From positions 1-64,000 of the forward strand of contig JBCCAR010000009.1 in NCBI GenBank assembly GCA_039814715.1: a DNA stretch of 64,000 bases, written 5' to 3'. Position numbers and translations under genes: made by a program. The DNA is from CAKZYD01 sp039814715. Its GTDB lineage: Bacteria > Pseudomonadota > Alphaproteobacteria > Sphingomonadales > CAKZYD01. Below are positions 32,925-41,791 of this stretch, in pieces; within the stretch, counting starts at the first letter, position 1; every line of letters begins with the position of its first letter. The notes under the pieces were generated by a model. That model saw only the letters and a list, made by a program, of their open reading frames with translations. It did not search any database and had not been told where the DNA came from.

Positions 32925-35249
32925 TTATCGCTCTAGGATTGGCTGCCAAGGTCGGCCAGAGTGTGAGACTGTTTTGACGGACGCAACGATCCTTCGTAGA
33001 GTTTTGTCTGTGTTGGTCGTCGATGTTTTTGGCACTTGAGTTGTTTTCAGCGGGTTGCTTTGTGTTTCCACAATCGGCCAGGCAAAAGTGTTAAGCGCGT
33101 CATTCGCCTGGCGTTCAGCCATTTCTGCCGATGTAGCAAACGTTAATTCCACAGGCCCATTTTGTTTTAGCCAGGCTTGATCAAGTGTTAGGACGGATCG
33201 ACTGCAGCGCCGTTTTGACGCAAATTGAACAACAACAATGTGAGCCTTCTGACAGGCGTCTTGCCAGCCGGAGGGATGTTTCAAAAAGTCTATTGCGATG
33301 CCTTGGTGAGCATCTGGCCCTGCCTCTAAAGCTTGCAAACTGAAACCGCGCTGCTGCATGCCTTGTTGGAACGTCGTAAAGCAGCCTATTTTATCGCAGC
33401 GCAGGTACATATCTTCATCACCACTCAAATCGTTTTGCCCCAGGCTGCGAGCCCAGACGTCGCTTGCAAAACTGCTGCTGCGGCCCGCCAGAAGGAGCAG
33501 ATCGCCACTGCTCGTTTTCGCTGCAATGGCTTTGCCTGTATCGCTGAGAATGAGATCGGGCTTTGGGCCTGGATAAGCGAATAGGGCTGCCGGCAAGAGG
33601 AGACATAACCCAATAAACCGTAATCTTGAGCGCCACAAACACAGCCACAAAAAACCTGCAAGCAGACAGGCGTGACTGATGCCAGACAAACGGCGGACGG
33701 GTAAAAGCGCGTGGGGCTGGCTAGCAACATCTGTGGCCGCCAAGGTCATCAGATCAATGCCCTGCCCCATGACCCAGAATGCTGGCTCAGAAAGCCCAAA
33801 TGGTAGCAAGACGATGCCCAGAATTCCGGCTGGCATGATAACAAATCCGGTTAACGGGACGGCAAGAGCATTCCCCGCCAAGCCGTAAAGCGTGATTTCA
33901 TTAAAGTGATAGATAGTCAGGGGCGTTATAGCCAATTCCGCCAGGATGGTCGAAGAAAAGACGCCAAACATGTAGAGCCCCGGCCCTTTCATAATCCAAT
34001 GGCTAGATGCGCGCAGCGCTGCAGCTTTGGGCGCAAAGGCCTCATACCCGGCAATTAGAGCGATCACCGCTGCAAAGGACATCTGAAATCCAATGTCGAG
34101 CACAGAATGCGGCGCCAGAAGCAATAAAGCGATCGCGGCAAGCGCTGCTGTCCTCATGGAGATAGCATCACGCCCAACCATGATCGCAAGCATGGCTGCG
34201 CTTGCCATAATCGTTGCACGCTGCGCGCTGACAGGCGCGCCCACAAGCGCTAAGTAGGCTAGCAGAGCAACAATTGTTGCCCCGGCGGCGCACCCTTTTA
34301 AAGGCAGTGCCAGAGCAAGCCTTGGCCAAAGAGTAAGACCGCGGCGGACAGCGAAGAAGACGGCGCCAGCGATCAAAGCCATATGGAGACCTGAGATGGC
34401 CAGAAGGTGGGCAAGGCCAGCTTGACGGTAGGCATCGCGTGTTTGCGCAGAGATGCCGGCCCGGTCGCCCGTTAGCAAAGCCAGAGCAACACCGCGTGTA
34501 TCGCCCTCCAAAACCGCGCTGACCTCTTCGCGTACCTTGTTTCGGGCTTGCTCGATGAGAGAGGGTTTGTCCTCCAGTGCGGGTGTCCCAAGGGCCGTAA
34601 TATCAGCAACGGCAAAGCCTGTGGCGCCGATGCCTTTAAAGAAAAGCGCCCGGCCAAAATCATAGCCACCTGGCCGGACTGGCTTTGGCAGCGGCATTAA
34701 GACGGCCCGCGTGCGTATCCGTGTTCCAACTTGCAGGGTGTCTGGAATATCGGTGCGAACTGTTATGCGCGCCGCGCTGGGTAAACGCGGTGTCTCTCCG
34801 GGCGCGCCTATATCTTCCAGTACCAGGCGCCACCCCCCTTCAACGCGGCGCTCTATCTTAGCCACCGTGGCGATATACGTCCTTGCCTGCTGCTGGGCAG
34901 CAAGGAGCGGCTGCGTTTTCGCCCGCGTCTGCATTTGTGCGGCAGCGAACCCGATGAAGGGAAGCATAGCAGCAATAAGCAACGGGCCGCGCAAATGGCT
35001 AAAGAGCGCGCATCCACTCAAGCAGGCAAGCGCTAAGACAATAACGACCAAGGGCGGCTCTACAGGTAAAGCGAAGTAGGCCGCCATTCCTAGCCCGAGT
35101 GCAACTGGGACCCAGTGCAGGAACGCCGTTCGTTCCTGGTCAATCAATAGGTTCAGCGATGCTTTGAGCTTTGCGCGCAATGAGGTCGGCGCTGCTGGTG
35201 GCTCAGGCTGGCTTTGCAGCGGAAGCTTTAAGACGGCAGCCTGCGCCAT
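32925..35249 (-). CDS. comEC: ComEC/Rec2-family DNA uptake channel
   Basis: A 774-residue multi-pass membrane protein. The N-terminal helices and DUF4131-like region contain ARTYIATVAKIERRVEGGWRLVLEDIG. The Competence domain shows DAYRQAGLAHLLAISGLHMALIAGAVFFAVRRG and APVSAQRATIMASAAMLAIMVGRDA. The C-terminal metallo-beta-lactamase-like part (KPDLILSDTGKAIAAKTSSGDLLLLAG) lacks the metal-binding histidine cluster, which is usual for the alphaproteobacterial form. The protein would form the inner membrane channel for single-stranded DNA in transformation. It is convergent with lexA and divergent from gltX, the usual order for the class. Confidence 0.92.
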   Translation of the reverse strand: MAQAAVLKLPLQSQPEPPAAPTSLRAKLKASLNLLIDQERTAFLHWVPVALGLGMAAYFALPVEPPLVVIVLALACLSGCALFSHLRGPLLIAAMLPFIGFAAAQMQTRAKTQPLLAAQQQARTYIATVAKIERRVEGGWRLVLEDIGAPGETPRLPSAARITVRTDIPDTLQVGTRIRTRAVLMPLPKPVRPGGYDFGRALFFKGIGATGFAVADITALGTPALEDKPSLIEQARNKVREEVSAVLEGDTRGVALALLTGDRAGISAQTRDAYRQAGLAHLLAISGLHMALIAGAVFFAVRRGLTLWPRLALALPLKGCAAGATIVALLAYLALVGAPVSAQRATIMASAAMLAIMVGRDAISMRTAALAAIALLLLAPHSVLDIGFQMSFAAVIALIAGYEAFAPKAAALRASSHWIMKGPGLYMFGVFSSTILAELAITPLTIYHFNEITLYGLAGNALAVPLTGFVIMPAGILGIVLLPFGLSEPAFWVMGQGIDLMTLAATDVASQPHALLPVRRLSGISHACLLAGFLWLCLWRSRLRFIGLCLLLPAALFAYPGPKPDLILSDTGKAIAAKTSSGDLLLLAGRSSSFASDVWARSLGQNDLSGDEDMYLRCDKIGCFTTFQQGMQQRGFSLQALEAGPDAHQGIAIDFLKHPSGWQDACQKAHIVVVQFASKRRCSRSVLTLDQAWLKQNGPVELTFATSAEMAERQANDALNTFAWPIVETQSNPLKTTQVPKTSTTNTDKTLRRIVASVKTVSHSGRPWQPILER

Positions 35250-35356
35250 CAGGCAGCAAACACTGGAAGCGTTAACGGGGCCGTGTTACTCACCTGCCAG
35301 ACGGAGACGTTTTGATCCACAAAGCGCCCGGCTAATTCAAAATTAAAAGGACTGCC

Positions 35357-36778
35357 GTGACTAACCCTGTTCGCACGCGTTTCGCGCCCTCTCCCACTGG
35401 ATTTTTGCATATTGGCGGCGCGCGCACAGCGTTGTTTAATTGGCTGTTTGCTAGGCATTATGGCGGCGAATTCCTGCTTCGTATTGAAGACACTGATCGA
35501 AAGCGTAGCACACAAGAAGCCATTGACGCTATTTTAGCTGGCTTGGCTTGGCTTGAACTCTCGCCTGATGAGCCGCCGGTCTACCAGTCCGCCCAGGCGT
35601 CGCGCCATGTGGAGGTTGCAAAGGCTTTATTGGAAGCAGGGCATGCATATTACTGCTACGCAAGTCCAGAAGAACTGGCTGAACTACGAGAAAACCAAAA
35701 GTCAGCAGGCCTTCCGCTTGGCTATGAGGGCCGCTGGCGCGAGCGCGATACATCTGAAGCCCCCGCTGGCGTTGATCCGGTCGTGCGCTTTAAATCACCG
35801 CTCAGCGGCACAATCGAGATCGATGATTTGGTACAAGGCCGGGTCAGCGTCGCATGCGACACCTTAGACGATCTCGTTCTGCTGCGAGCGGATGGAACAC
35901 CAACCTATAATCTGTCCGTCGTGGTGGATGATCATGATATGGGCATAACGCACATCCTGCGCGGGGATGATCACCTAACCAACAGCTTCCGGCAACGCCA
36001 GATTGCCGATGCTTTAGGCTGGTCCTTTCCAGTGTGCGGCCACGTCCCGCTTATCCATGGGTCGGATGGCGCGAAATTATCTAAACGGCACGGCGCTCTT
36101 GGCGTTGAGGCCTACCGTGATATGGGGTACCTGCCGGCAGCGCTGCGCAATTATCTGCTCAGGCTTGGCTGGGCGCACGGCGATGAAGAGATTGTTTCTA
36201 CGCAGCGGGCGATCTCTTTATTTGATGGTACCGGTATGGGCAAGGGACCTTCTAGGCTGGATTCTGATAAGCTAGGCTCAGTGAACGCGGCATATATGCG
36301 TGCCACCGATGATGCTGATCTGGCCAGTGCCGCGCAGCCGTTTCTGGAGAGCCTGAACCAAGGTCCACTTACCCCTGCACAGTTGGCCACCTGGAATGCA
36401 GCCATGCCGAGCCTCAAAGAGCGCGCGGATACCCTAAAAAGTCTGGCAGAAGCGGGATATTTTTACATATCCCCACGCCCGATCGCTCTTGAAGAAAAGG
36501 CCAAGAACATTTTGGCGAAAACAGCGCCAGACCTCTTGAAATCGATACATGAGGTGCTTTTGCAGATTGAAGACTGGTCAGTTGGACCATTAGAAGCGGC
36601 CGTGAAAGATTTTGTGAACGCGCAAAATCTCGGATTTGGTAAGGTTGCGCAGCCATTAAGGGCATCATTATGCGGAAAGATGGCCTCGCCAGGCCTGTTT
36701 GATGTGCTATACGTACTTGGAAAAGATGAATCCCTGGCCCGCATAGGCGAGCATATTAAAGACGACATGAAGCCTTAA
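35357..36778 (+). CDS. gltX: Glutamate--tRNA ligase
   Basis: A 473-residue class I aminoacyl-tRNA synthetase. The HIGH motif is in RFAPSPTGFLHIGGARTALFNWLFARH, and the KMSKS equivalent is HGSDGAKLSKRHGALGVEAYRDMGYLP. RIEDTDRKRST and GDDHLTNSFRQRQI are also diagnostic. The GTG start at 35357 follows AAAAGGAC. Many alphaproteobacteria keep two GltX paralogues; this one, upstream of gltA, is the standard copy. Confidence 0.97.
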   Translation: MTNPVRTRFAPSPTGFLHIGGARTALFNWLFARHYGGEFLLRIEDTDRKRSTQEAIDAILAGLAWLELSPDEPPVYQSAQASRHVEVAKALLEAGHAYYCYASPEELAELRENQKSAGLPLGYEGRWRERDTSEAPAGVDPVVRFKSPLSGTIEIDDLVQGRVSVACDTLDDLVLLRADGTPTYNLSVVVDDHDMGITHILRGDDHLTNSFRQRQIADALGWSFPVCGHVPLIHGSDGAKLSKRHGALGVEAYRDMGYLPAALRNYLLRLGWAHGDEEIVSTQRAISLFDGTGMGKGPSRLDSDKLGSVNAAYMRATDDADLASAAQPFLESLNQGPLTPAQLATWNAAMPSLKERADTLKSLAEAGYFYISPRPIALEEKAKNILAKTAPDLLKSIHEVLLQIEDWSVGPLEAAVKDFVNAQNLGFGKVAQPLRASLCGKMASPGLFDVLYVLGKDESLARIGEHIKDDMKP

Positions 36779-36853
36779 ACCGGCGCCCGTTTAAGCGGAC
36801 GTTAGGTTTTTGCGGCAAAACCAGGACCTTAGAACGATACTAGAAAGGACAGT

Positions 36854-38140
36854 ATGAGCAACGATACAGCAAAACTCAGCGCCTCGGGCAACGACATGGA
36901 AATGGCCGTTATGGAGGGAAGCGTTGGGCCAAAAGTGGTTGATGTCCGCAAACTTTACGCTCAAACGGGAATGTTCACTTACGATCCTGGCTTTACATCG
37001 ACAGCGAGCTGCGAATCTAAAATCACCTATATCGACGGCGATGAAGGCATCCTGCTTTATCGCGGGTATGCTATCCAAGATTTAGCAGAACACGCCAGCT
37101 TTATGGAGGTTTGCTATCTACTCTTGTTTGGTGAGCTGCCGACATCTGAACAGAAAAAGAAGTTCACGCACGACATTACCTATCACACCATGATCCATGA
37201 GCAGCTCAAGACATTCTTCAGCGGTTTTCGCCGCGATGCGCACCCAATGGCGATTATGGTCGGTGTTGTTGGCGCTTTGGCAGCCTTTTATCACGATTCA
37301 ACGGATATCAACGATCCTCATCAAAGGATGATCGCGAGCTACCGTCTCATTGCGAAGATGCCAACGATTGCTGCGATGGCCTATAAATACTCCGTTGGTC
37401 AGCCCTTCGTTTATCCGCGAAACGACCTGAGCTATGCAGCCAACTTTCTGAACATGACGTTCGGTGTTCCTTGCGAGGACTATGTTGTTAGTCCGACCTT
37501 AGAAAAAGCGATGGACCGTATCTTTACGCTTCATGCCGATCATGAACAAAATGCTTCCACGTCCACCGTCCGCTTGGCTGGTTCGTCTGGCGCCAACCCG
37601 TTTGCGTGTATTGCAGCGGGCATTGCCTGTCTTTGGGGCCCAGCCCACGGCGGCGCGAATGAGGCTTGCCTCAACATGCTGGAAGAAATCGGGACCGTTG
37701 ATCAGATTCCTGAGTACATTAGGCGCGCGAAAGACAAAGACGATCCCTTCCGTCTCATGGGCTTTGGTCACCGTGTGTACAAAAACTTTGATCCACGAGC
37801 GAAGGTTATGCGCCAGTCCGCGCACGAGGTTCTTGGCGAATTGGGTGTTGAAGATCCTCTGCTTGATGTAGCTATGGAACTTGAGCGCATCGCGCTTGAA
37901 GACGAGTATTTCGTTCAGAAAAAACTCTATCCGAATGTCGATTTTTATTCTGGCATCATTTTAAAAGCGATGGGCTTTCCAACCACCATGTTCACAGTGT
38001 TGTTCGCGCTAGCGCGGACGGTCGGCTGGATTTCTCAGTGGAATGAAATGATCGAGGATCCACTGCAAAAGATCGGTCGCCCGCGCCAGCTTTATACAGG
38101 CCCGACGCAGCGTGATTTCGTACCGATTATGCAGCGCTAA
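36854..38140 (+). CDS. gltA: Citrate synthase
   Basis: A 428-residue type II (hexameric) citrate synthase that condenses oxaloacetate with acetyl-CoA. Signature segments: YRGYAIQDLAEHASFMEVCYLLLFGELP, the active-site ILHADHEQNASTSTVRLAGSSGANPFACIAAGIACLWGPAHGGANEA written in part here as LHADHEQNASTST and GPAHGGANEA, and MGFGHRVYKNFDPRAK. It follows gltX by 75 bp with the ribosome binding site GAAAGGAC. A strong two-way terminator ends it. In many relatives the next genes are lpxB, lpxI and lpxA; here fabZ comes directly. Confidence 0.97.
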   Translation: MSNDTAKLSASGNDMEMAVMEGSVGPKVVDVRKLYAQTGMFTYDPGFTSTASCESKITYIDGDEGILLYRGYAIQDLAEHASFMEVCYLLLFGELPTSEQKKKFTHDITYHTMIHEQLKTFFSGFRRDAHPMAIMVGVVGALAAFYHDSTDINDPHQRMIASYRLIAKMPTIAAMAYKYSVGQPFVYPRNDLSYAANFLNMTFGVPCEDYVVSPTLEKAMDRIFTLHADHEQNASTSTVRLAGSSGANPFACIAAGIACLWGPAHGGANEACLNMLEEIGTVDQIPEYIRRAKDKDDPFRLMGFGHRVYKNFDPRAKVMRQSAHEVLGELGVEDPLLDVAMELERIALEDEYFVQKKLYPNVDFYSGIILKAMGFPTTMFTVLFALARTVGWISQWNEMIEDPLQKIGRPRQLYTGPTQRDFVPIMQR

Positions 38141-38165
38141 CGAGCTGCCCAAAGAGAAACGAAAA

Positions 38166-38203
38166 TAAAAACCCTCTGAGCGTTCGCTGAGAGGGTTTTT
38201 TTA
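38166..38203. terminator. Bidirectional terminator between gltA and fabZ
   Basis: A 12-bp stem with one mismatch (ACCCTCTGAGCG at 38171 with CGCTGAGAGGGT at 38185), with an A-run on the left and TTTTTTT on the right. It ends gltA on the plus strand. Read on the minus strand it ends fabZ, whose TAA lies inside the T-run. Confidence 0.92.
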
Positions 38204-38656
38204 TGTCTCTGAGATCATGGCTTGAACGGTCGCTTCGGCGGCAACCTCATCGCCAACCATGGCCTTACACGCAAAGCGTCTCACCGGGCCGCGTGCGCGT
38301 TCGAGCTCGACATTGAATTGTAAAAGATCGCCAGGCACGACTTGCCGCCGGAATTTCGCGCCATCTATGCTCATGAAGTACACCAGTGTATCACTCGCGC
38401 CGTCATCCGATAGCTTATCCATCGTCACGATGGCCGAAGTCTGCGCCATCGCTTCAATAATGAGGACGCCGGGCATCACTGGCTTTTGGGGGAAATGACC
38501 TTGGAAAAAAGGCTCATTCATGGTGACGGCTTTGTAGCCTTGCGCCTTGGTGCCTTCTTCAAGAATGTCAGCACGGTCAACCAATAACATGGGATATCGA
38601 TGCGGAATGAGCCGCATGATATCGGTTATATCCAGTTGTTTTAGTGCGTCAGCCAT
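38201..38656 (-). CDS. fabZ: 3-hydroxyacyl-[acyl-carrier-protein] dehydratase FabZ
   Basis: A 151-residue hot-dog-fold enzyme of fatty acid elongation. The start is the ATG at 38654-38656 with GGGGG before it (a TTG four codons upstream also exists). Catalytic H54 is in FFQGHFPQKPVMPG and E68 in LIIEAMAQTSA. In nearly all alphaproteobacteria fabZ sits between lpxD and lpxA. Here neither neighbour is present: skp lies upstream and the gltA terminator downstream. Confidence 0.96.
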   Translation of the reverse strand: MADALKQLDITDIMRLIPHRYPMLLVDRADILEEGTKAQGYKAVTMNEPFFQGHFPQKPVMPGVLIIEAMAQTSAIVTMDKLSDDGASDTLVYFMSIDGAKFRRQVVPGDLLQFNVELERARGPVRRFACKAMVGDEVAAEATVQAMISET

Positions 38657-38683
38657 TGTTGCCCCCAAATGCTCTCATGCCGA

Positions 38684-39244
38684 TCAGCTTTCAGGCAGAG
38701 CAACTTCCAATTTCGGGACTTCGCGGTTCAAACGCTCGAGAACTTTGGATGTCATATCGAGGGATTCGACCATGTCGAATGCAACGTTCTTGGGAATTAC
38801 GATGTTGGCTTTGCGTTTCTGCATAATCTTGCGAACGATTGGGCGCGCAAGCCTTAGAATTTCACTCTCGGCCTGACGTGCGGCGCGCTGCGCGGTGACT
38901 TGTTTGTTTTCAAGCTCTTGAGCTGCCCGTTGGCGTGAGTTTTCAAAGTCGCGTGCACGGCGGTTAAAGTCTTCTTCCTTGAGAATGCTTCGCTGCTTTT
39001 GCAGGTTTTCAGCATCTGTGACCAGCTTGTCCTTCAGCTGTTGCTCGCGTGCTTTCACTTTTGCCATGTAATCAGCAATTTGTGCCTTGGCATCTTTGCC
39101 AGCCAGCGACTCATCGACTAAGCGCTGAAAATCGACTGTCAAAATAGCTGCATTGGGGGTTGCTTGAGCAAGGGCGCCACTCACTGGGAGGGACGTGAGG
39201 GCAATGGACACTGCCATTGCTTTGAAAAATGAGGTCCGTGACAT
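38684..39244 (-). CDS. skp: OmpH/Skp-family periplasmic chaperone
   Basis: A 186-residue protein. The signal peptide MSRTSFFKAMAVSIALTSLPVSGALAQ is followed by AAILTVDFQRLVDESLAGKDAKAQIADYMAKVK and a long charged coiled coil (residues 60-130) typical of the tentacle helices of Skp. It holds unfolded outer membrane proteins for BamA. The ATG overlaps the bamA TGA (TGATG), so translation is coupled. The next gene is fabZ, 27 bp away, with no lpxD between. Confidence 0.9.
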   Translation of the reverse strand: MSRTSFFKAMAVSIALTSLPVSGALAQATPNAAILTVDFQRLVDESLAGKDAKAQIADYMAKVKAREQQLKDKLVTDAENLQKQRSILKEEDFNRRARDFENSRQRAAQELENKQVTAQRAARQAESEILRLARPIVRKIMQKRKANIVIPKNVAFDMVESLDMTSKVLERLNREVPKLEVALPES

Positions 39245-41730
39245 CAAAACTGTGTTCCTACGTTGAATTGAAGTGTTTCTGTTTCGTCTACTGGCCGAAT
39301 CACTGCTGAGCCAGAGTCGGTGAAAATTGTGGCGGTTCCTTGTTGCTTGATCGCCTTGGCAAAATCAATGCGGAATGGTCCAAAGGGTGAATTCCATGAG
39401 ACGCCAACGCCGACAGAGATACGCGGAGAGGGCGAATTCCCGAAGATGCCGCTTTGACCGTTAATCTCCGTCCTTTCAAACAGATTATTGGTGTTATCAA
39501 GACCCCAGACACTGCCGACGTCGACAAACGCGCTGGCCCTTAATCCAAGTTCACGCGCAGCTTCGCCTAGCGGGAATTCAAGCTCAGCGCCGCCCAGATA
39601 GTATTTATTACCGCCCAGTTGGTCATTTGTCACGATATCACGCGGTCCGATACCGCGGATGCGGAAGCCGCGGATACGCGGACCACCTAGGAAGAAGCGG
39701 TCGTTGACTTCAATATCACTGCCAATCCCTTGGATAATGCCGCCTTCTGCGCCGACGCGCAGGATGAAGCCAGCAAACAGGCTCTTATAATAATCATAGT
39801 CCAAGCGGCTACGAATATAGCGGTCATCCCCGCCGAGACCCGCAAAATCGGCACTAAATACAGCGCGTTGGCCACGTGAAGGCCGGATCGCGTTGTTCAG
39901 CGAGTTGTAAACTAAGCTGAAACCGAGGGACGATGTGACTTCCTTACCAATCGCATCGGTCACAAAGGCTGACGCTTGCGGCCGCGTCACAGAGATAAAG
40001 TCATCGTCATCGATTGGCATCTCTGGTCGCAGGACCAAATCTTGAAGAATGAGGTTGCCATCTTCATCAAAAAACCCACTGGGCAATGTGACGTTATCAA
40101 TGCGGAATGTGTAGCGAAGGCCAAAGGAGAAAAACTCGGTCAGCAAAGTACTCGTTTGCAAGCTGATACCGGTACTGGTCTGGTTAAACGAGCTTTCAAT
40201 CCGGTTGTTTAAATCAGAGCGAAACAGGTTGACGCCAGCTGATAAATTCCGACCAAGGAAATATGGTTCGGTAAAGCCCAAATCAATCTGCGTCCGCCGG
40301 GAGGACAAGGTGAGCCCAACCGACAGGTTTTGCCCGCGGCCCAGGAAGTTGCGCTGCTGAATGCGGAAATCAAACAGGAAATTCTCAAAGCTGGAGAAGC
40401 CAGCGCCAAGGCTAAGAGAGCCCGTCGCGCGCTCTTCTAAGTTGACTTCAAGCACCACTTTGTCGGGGCTAGAGCCAGGCAATTGTTCGATCTCTAGCTC
40501 TTCTTGGAAAAAACCAAGGCTTTGGATGCGCTGCTTCGAGCGTTCCACCCGTGACAAGTTGAACGGGTCACCCTCTTGAAGCCGGAATTCTCGGCGAACG
40601 ACATCTTCTTTGGTACGCACGTTCCCGTTAATATTGATGCGCTCAACATAGACCCGCGGTGCTTCAAGGACTTGGAAGGTGATGTTCATCACCCGGCCTT
40701 TACGGTCCCGGCGGATGCGCGGGCGAATATCAACAAAGGCGTACCCGAACAGCCCTGCTGCGTTTGTCATGGACTCAATGGTATCTTCGATGAGTTTCGC
40801 GTTGTAGCGATCGCCCGTTTCAAAGGGGATGAGATTTTCTAAAATCTCGGGTTTTAGATCGCGAATATCGCTTTCCACTTCGACTTCGCCAAAGTCATAC
40901 ACTTGGCCTTCTTCAACAGTGAATGTGAGGAAAAAGTCTTTGCGATCGGGCGTAAGTTCGGCGACGGCGGAAATGACGCGAAAATCGGCATAGCCTTCCG
41001 TCAAATAGAACTGGCGAAGAACCTCGCGGTCGTAGGCCAAGCGGTCTGGGTCATAGGTATCGTTCGAGCCGAAAAACTTCCACCAGCGTTTCTCTTTGGT
41101 GGCAATCTCATCTCTCAAGTCACCATCAGAGAACTTCCGGTTGCCCAAGAAATTCACCGCGCGAATGCCGGTTTTTTCGCCTTCGCTGATTTCAAAAATG
41201 AGATCCACGCGGTTTTGCGGCAGCTCGATGACTTTGGGTTCAATAATAGCGCCAAAGCGGCCTTTATTTCGGTATAGCTCGACAATGCGCTGCACATCGG
41301 CGCGCACGCGTGAGCGCGTATACACAGTGCGCGGACGCATCCGCACTTCCTCAGAAAGTTCATCATCATCGAGCGCTTTGTTGCCTTCATAGACAACACG
41401 GTTGATGATCGGATTTTCGACAACACTCACAACAACATCGCCGCGGCGCACGCGGATGACGACGTCTGCGAAAAGGCCCGTAGCAAACAAGCGCTTAAAC
41501 GCGCCATCGATCACTTCTTGATCGTAAGCGGTTCCAGGCACCAAACCGACATATGTGCGCACGGTATCGCCTTCAATGCGCTGATTGCCTTGGATGGTGA
41601 CCGAGCGGACAATACCGCCCGATTGTGCAAACGCTTGGTTTGGAGCAGCGACCAATGCGCCTACGCTCCCCCCAATTAAAACAGCACCGACCAGCGCCCT
41701 AAACGCGCATAAGAAACGACGTAACACCAA
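39244..41730 (-). CDS. bamA: Outer membrane protein assembly factor BamA
   Basis: An 828-residue protein. The signal peptide ends near NQAFAQ, and five POTRA domains follow (VRSVTIQGNQRIEGDTVRTYVGL, NRVVYEGNKALDDDELSEEV, IRAVNFLGNRKFSDGDLRDEI and so on). The 16-stranded barrel runs from about residue 430 (SLSLGAGFSSFENFLFDFRIQQRNFLGRGQNL). The lid-loop motif RIRGFRIRGIGPRD and the C-terminal LQFNVGTQF with terminal phenylalanine are present. It folds outer membrane barrels. It belongs to the rseP-bamA-skp-fabZ run. Confidence 0.97.
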   Translation of the reverse strand: MVLRRFLCAFRALVGAVLIGGSVGALVAAPNQAFAQSGGIVRSVTIQGNQRIEGDTVRTYVGLVPGTAYDQEVIDGAFKRLFATGLFADVVIRVRRGDVVVSVVENPIINRVVYEGNKALDDDELSEEVRMRPRTVYTRSRVRADVQRIVELYRNKGRFGAIIEPKVIELPQNRVDLIFEISEGEKTGIRAVNFLGNRKFSDGDLRDEIATKEKRWWKFFGSNDTYDPDRLAYDREVLRQFYLTEGYADFRVISAVAELTPDRKDFFLTFTVEEGQVYDFGEVEVESDIRDLKPEILENLIPFETGDRYNAKLIEDTIESMTNAAGLFGYAFVDIRPRIRRDRKGRVMNITFQVLEAPRVYVERININGNVRTKEDVVRREFRLQEGDPFNLSRVERSKQRIQSLGFFQEELEIEQLPGSSPDKVVLEVNLEERATGSLSLGAGFSSFENFLFDFRIQQRNFLGRGQNLSVGLTLSSRRTQIDLGFTEPYFLGRNLSAGVNLFRSDLNNRIESSFNQTSTGISLQTSTLLTEFFSFGLRYTFRIDNVTLPSGFFDEDGNLILQDLVLRPEMPIDDDDFISVTRPQASAFVTDAIGKEVTSSLGFSLVYNSLNNAIRPSRGQRAVFSADFAGLGGDDRYIRSRLDYDYYKSLFAGFILRVGAEGGIIQGIGSDIEVNDRFFLGGPRIRGFRIRGIGPRDIVTNDQLGGNKYYLGGAELEFPLGEAARELGLRASAFVDVGSVWGLDNTNNLFERTEINGQSGIFGNSPSPRISVGVGVSWNSPFGPFRIDFAKAIKQQGTATIFTDSGSAVIRPVDETETLQFNVGTQF

Positions 41731-41791
41731 CCCCTACCTGCCCTGACCCGTTATCATGATTGCGATTCCCCCCTGTTCTGCCTGAGTACCT

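Noticed and set aside
32925..33600. ComEC seemed to have a damaged C-terminal hydrolase domain
   Set aside because: A degenerate metallo-beta-lactamase part without metal ligands is usual in alphaproteobacterial ComEC; the frame is intact.
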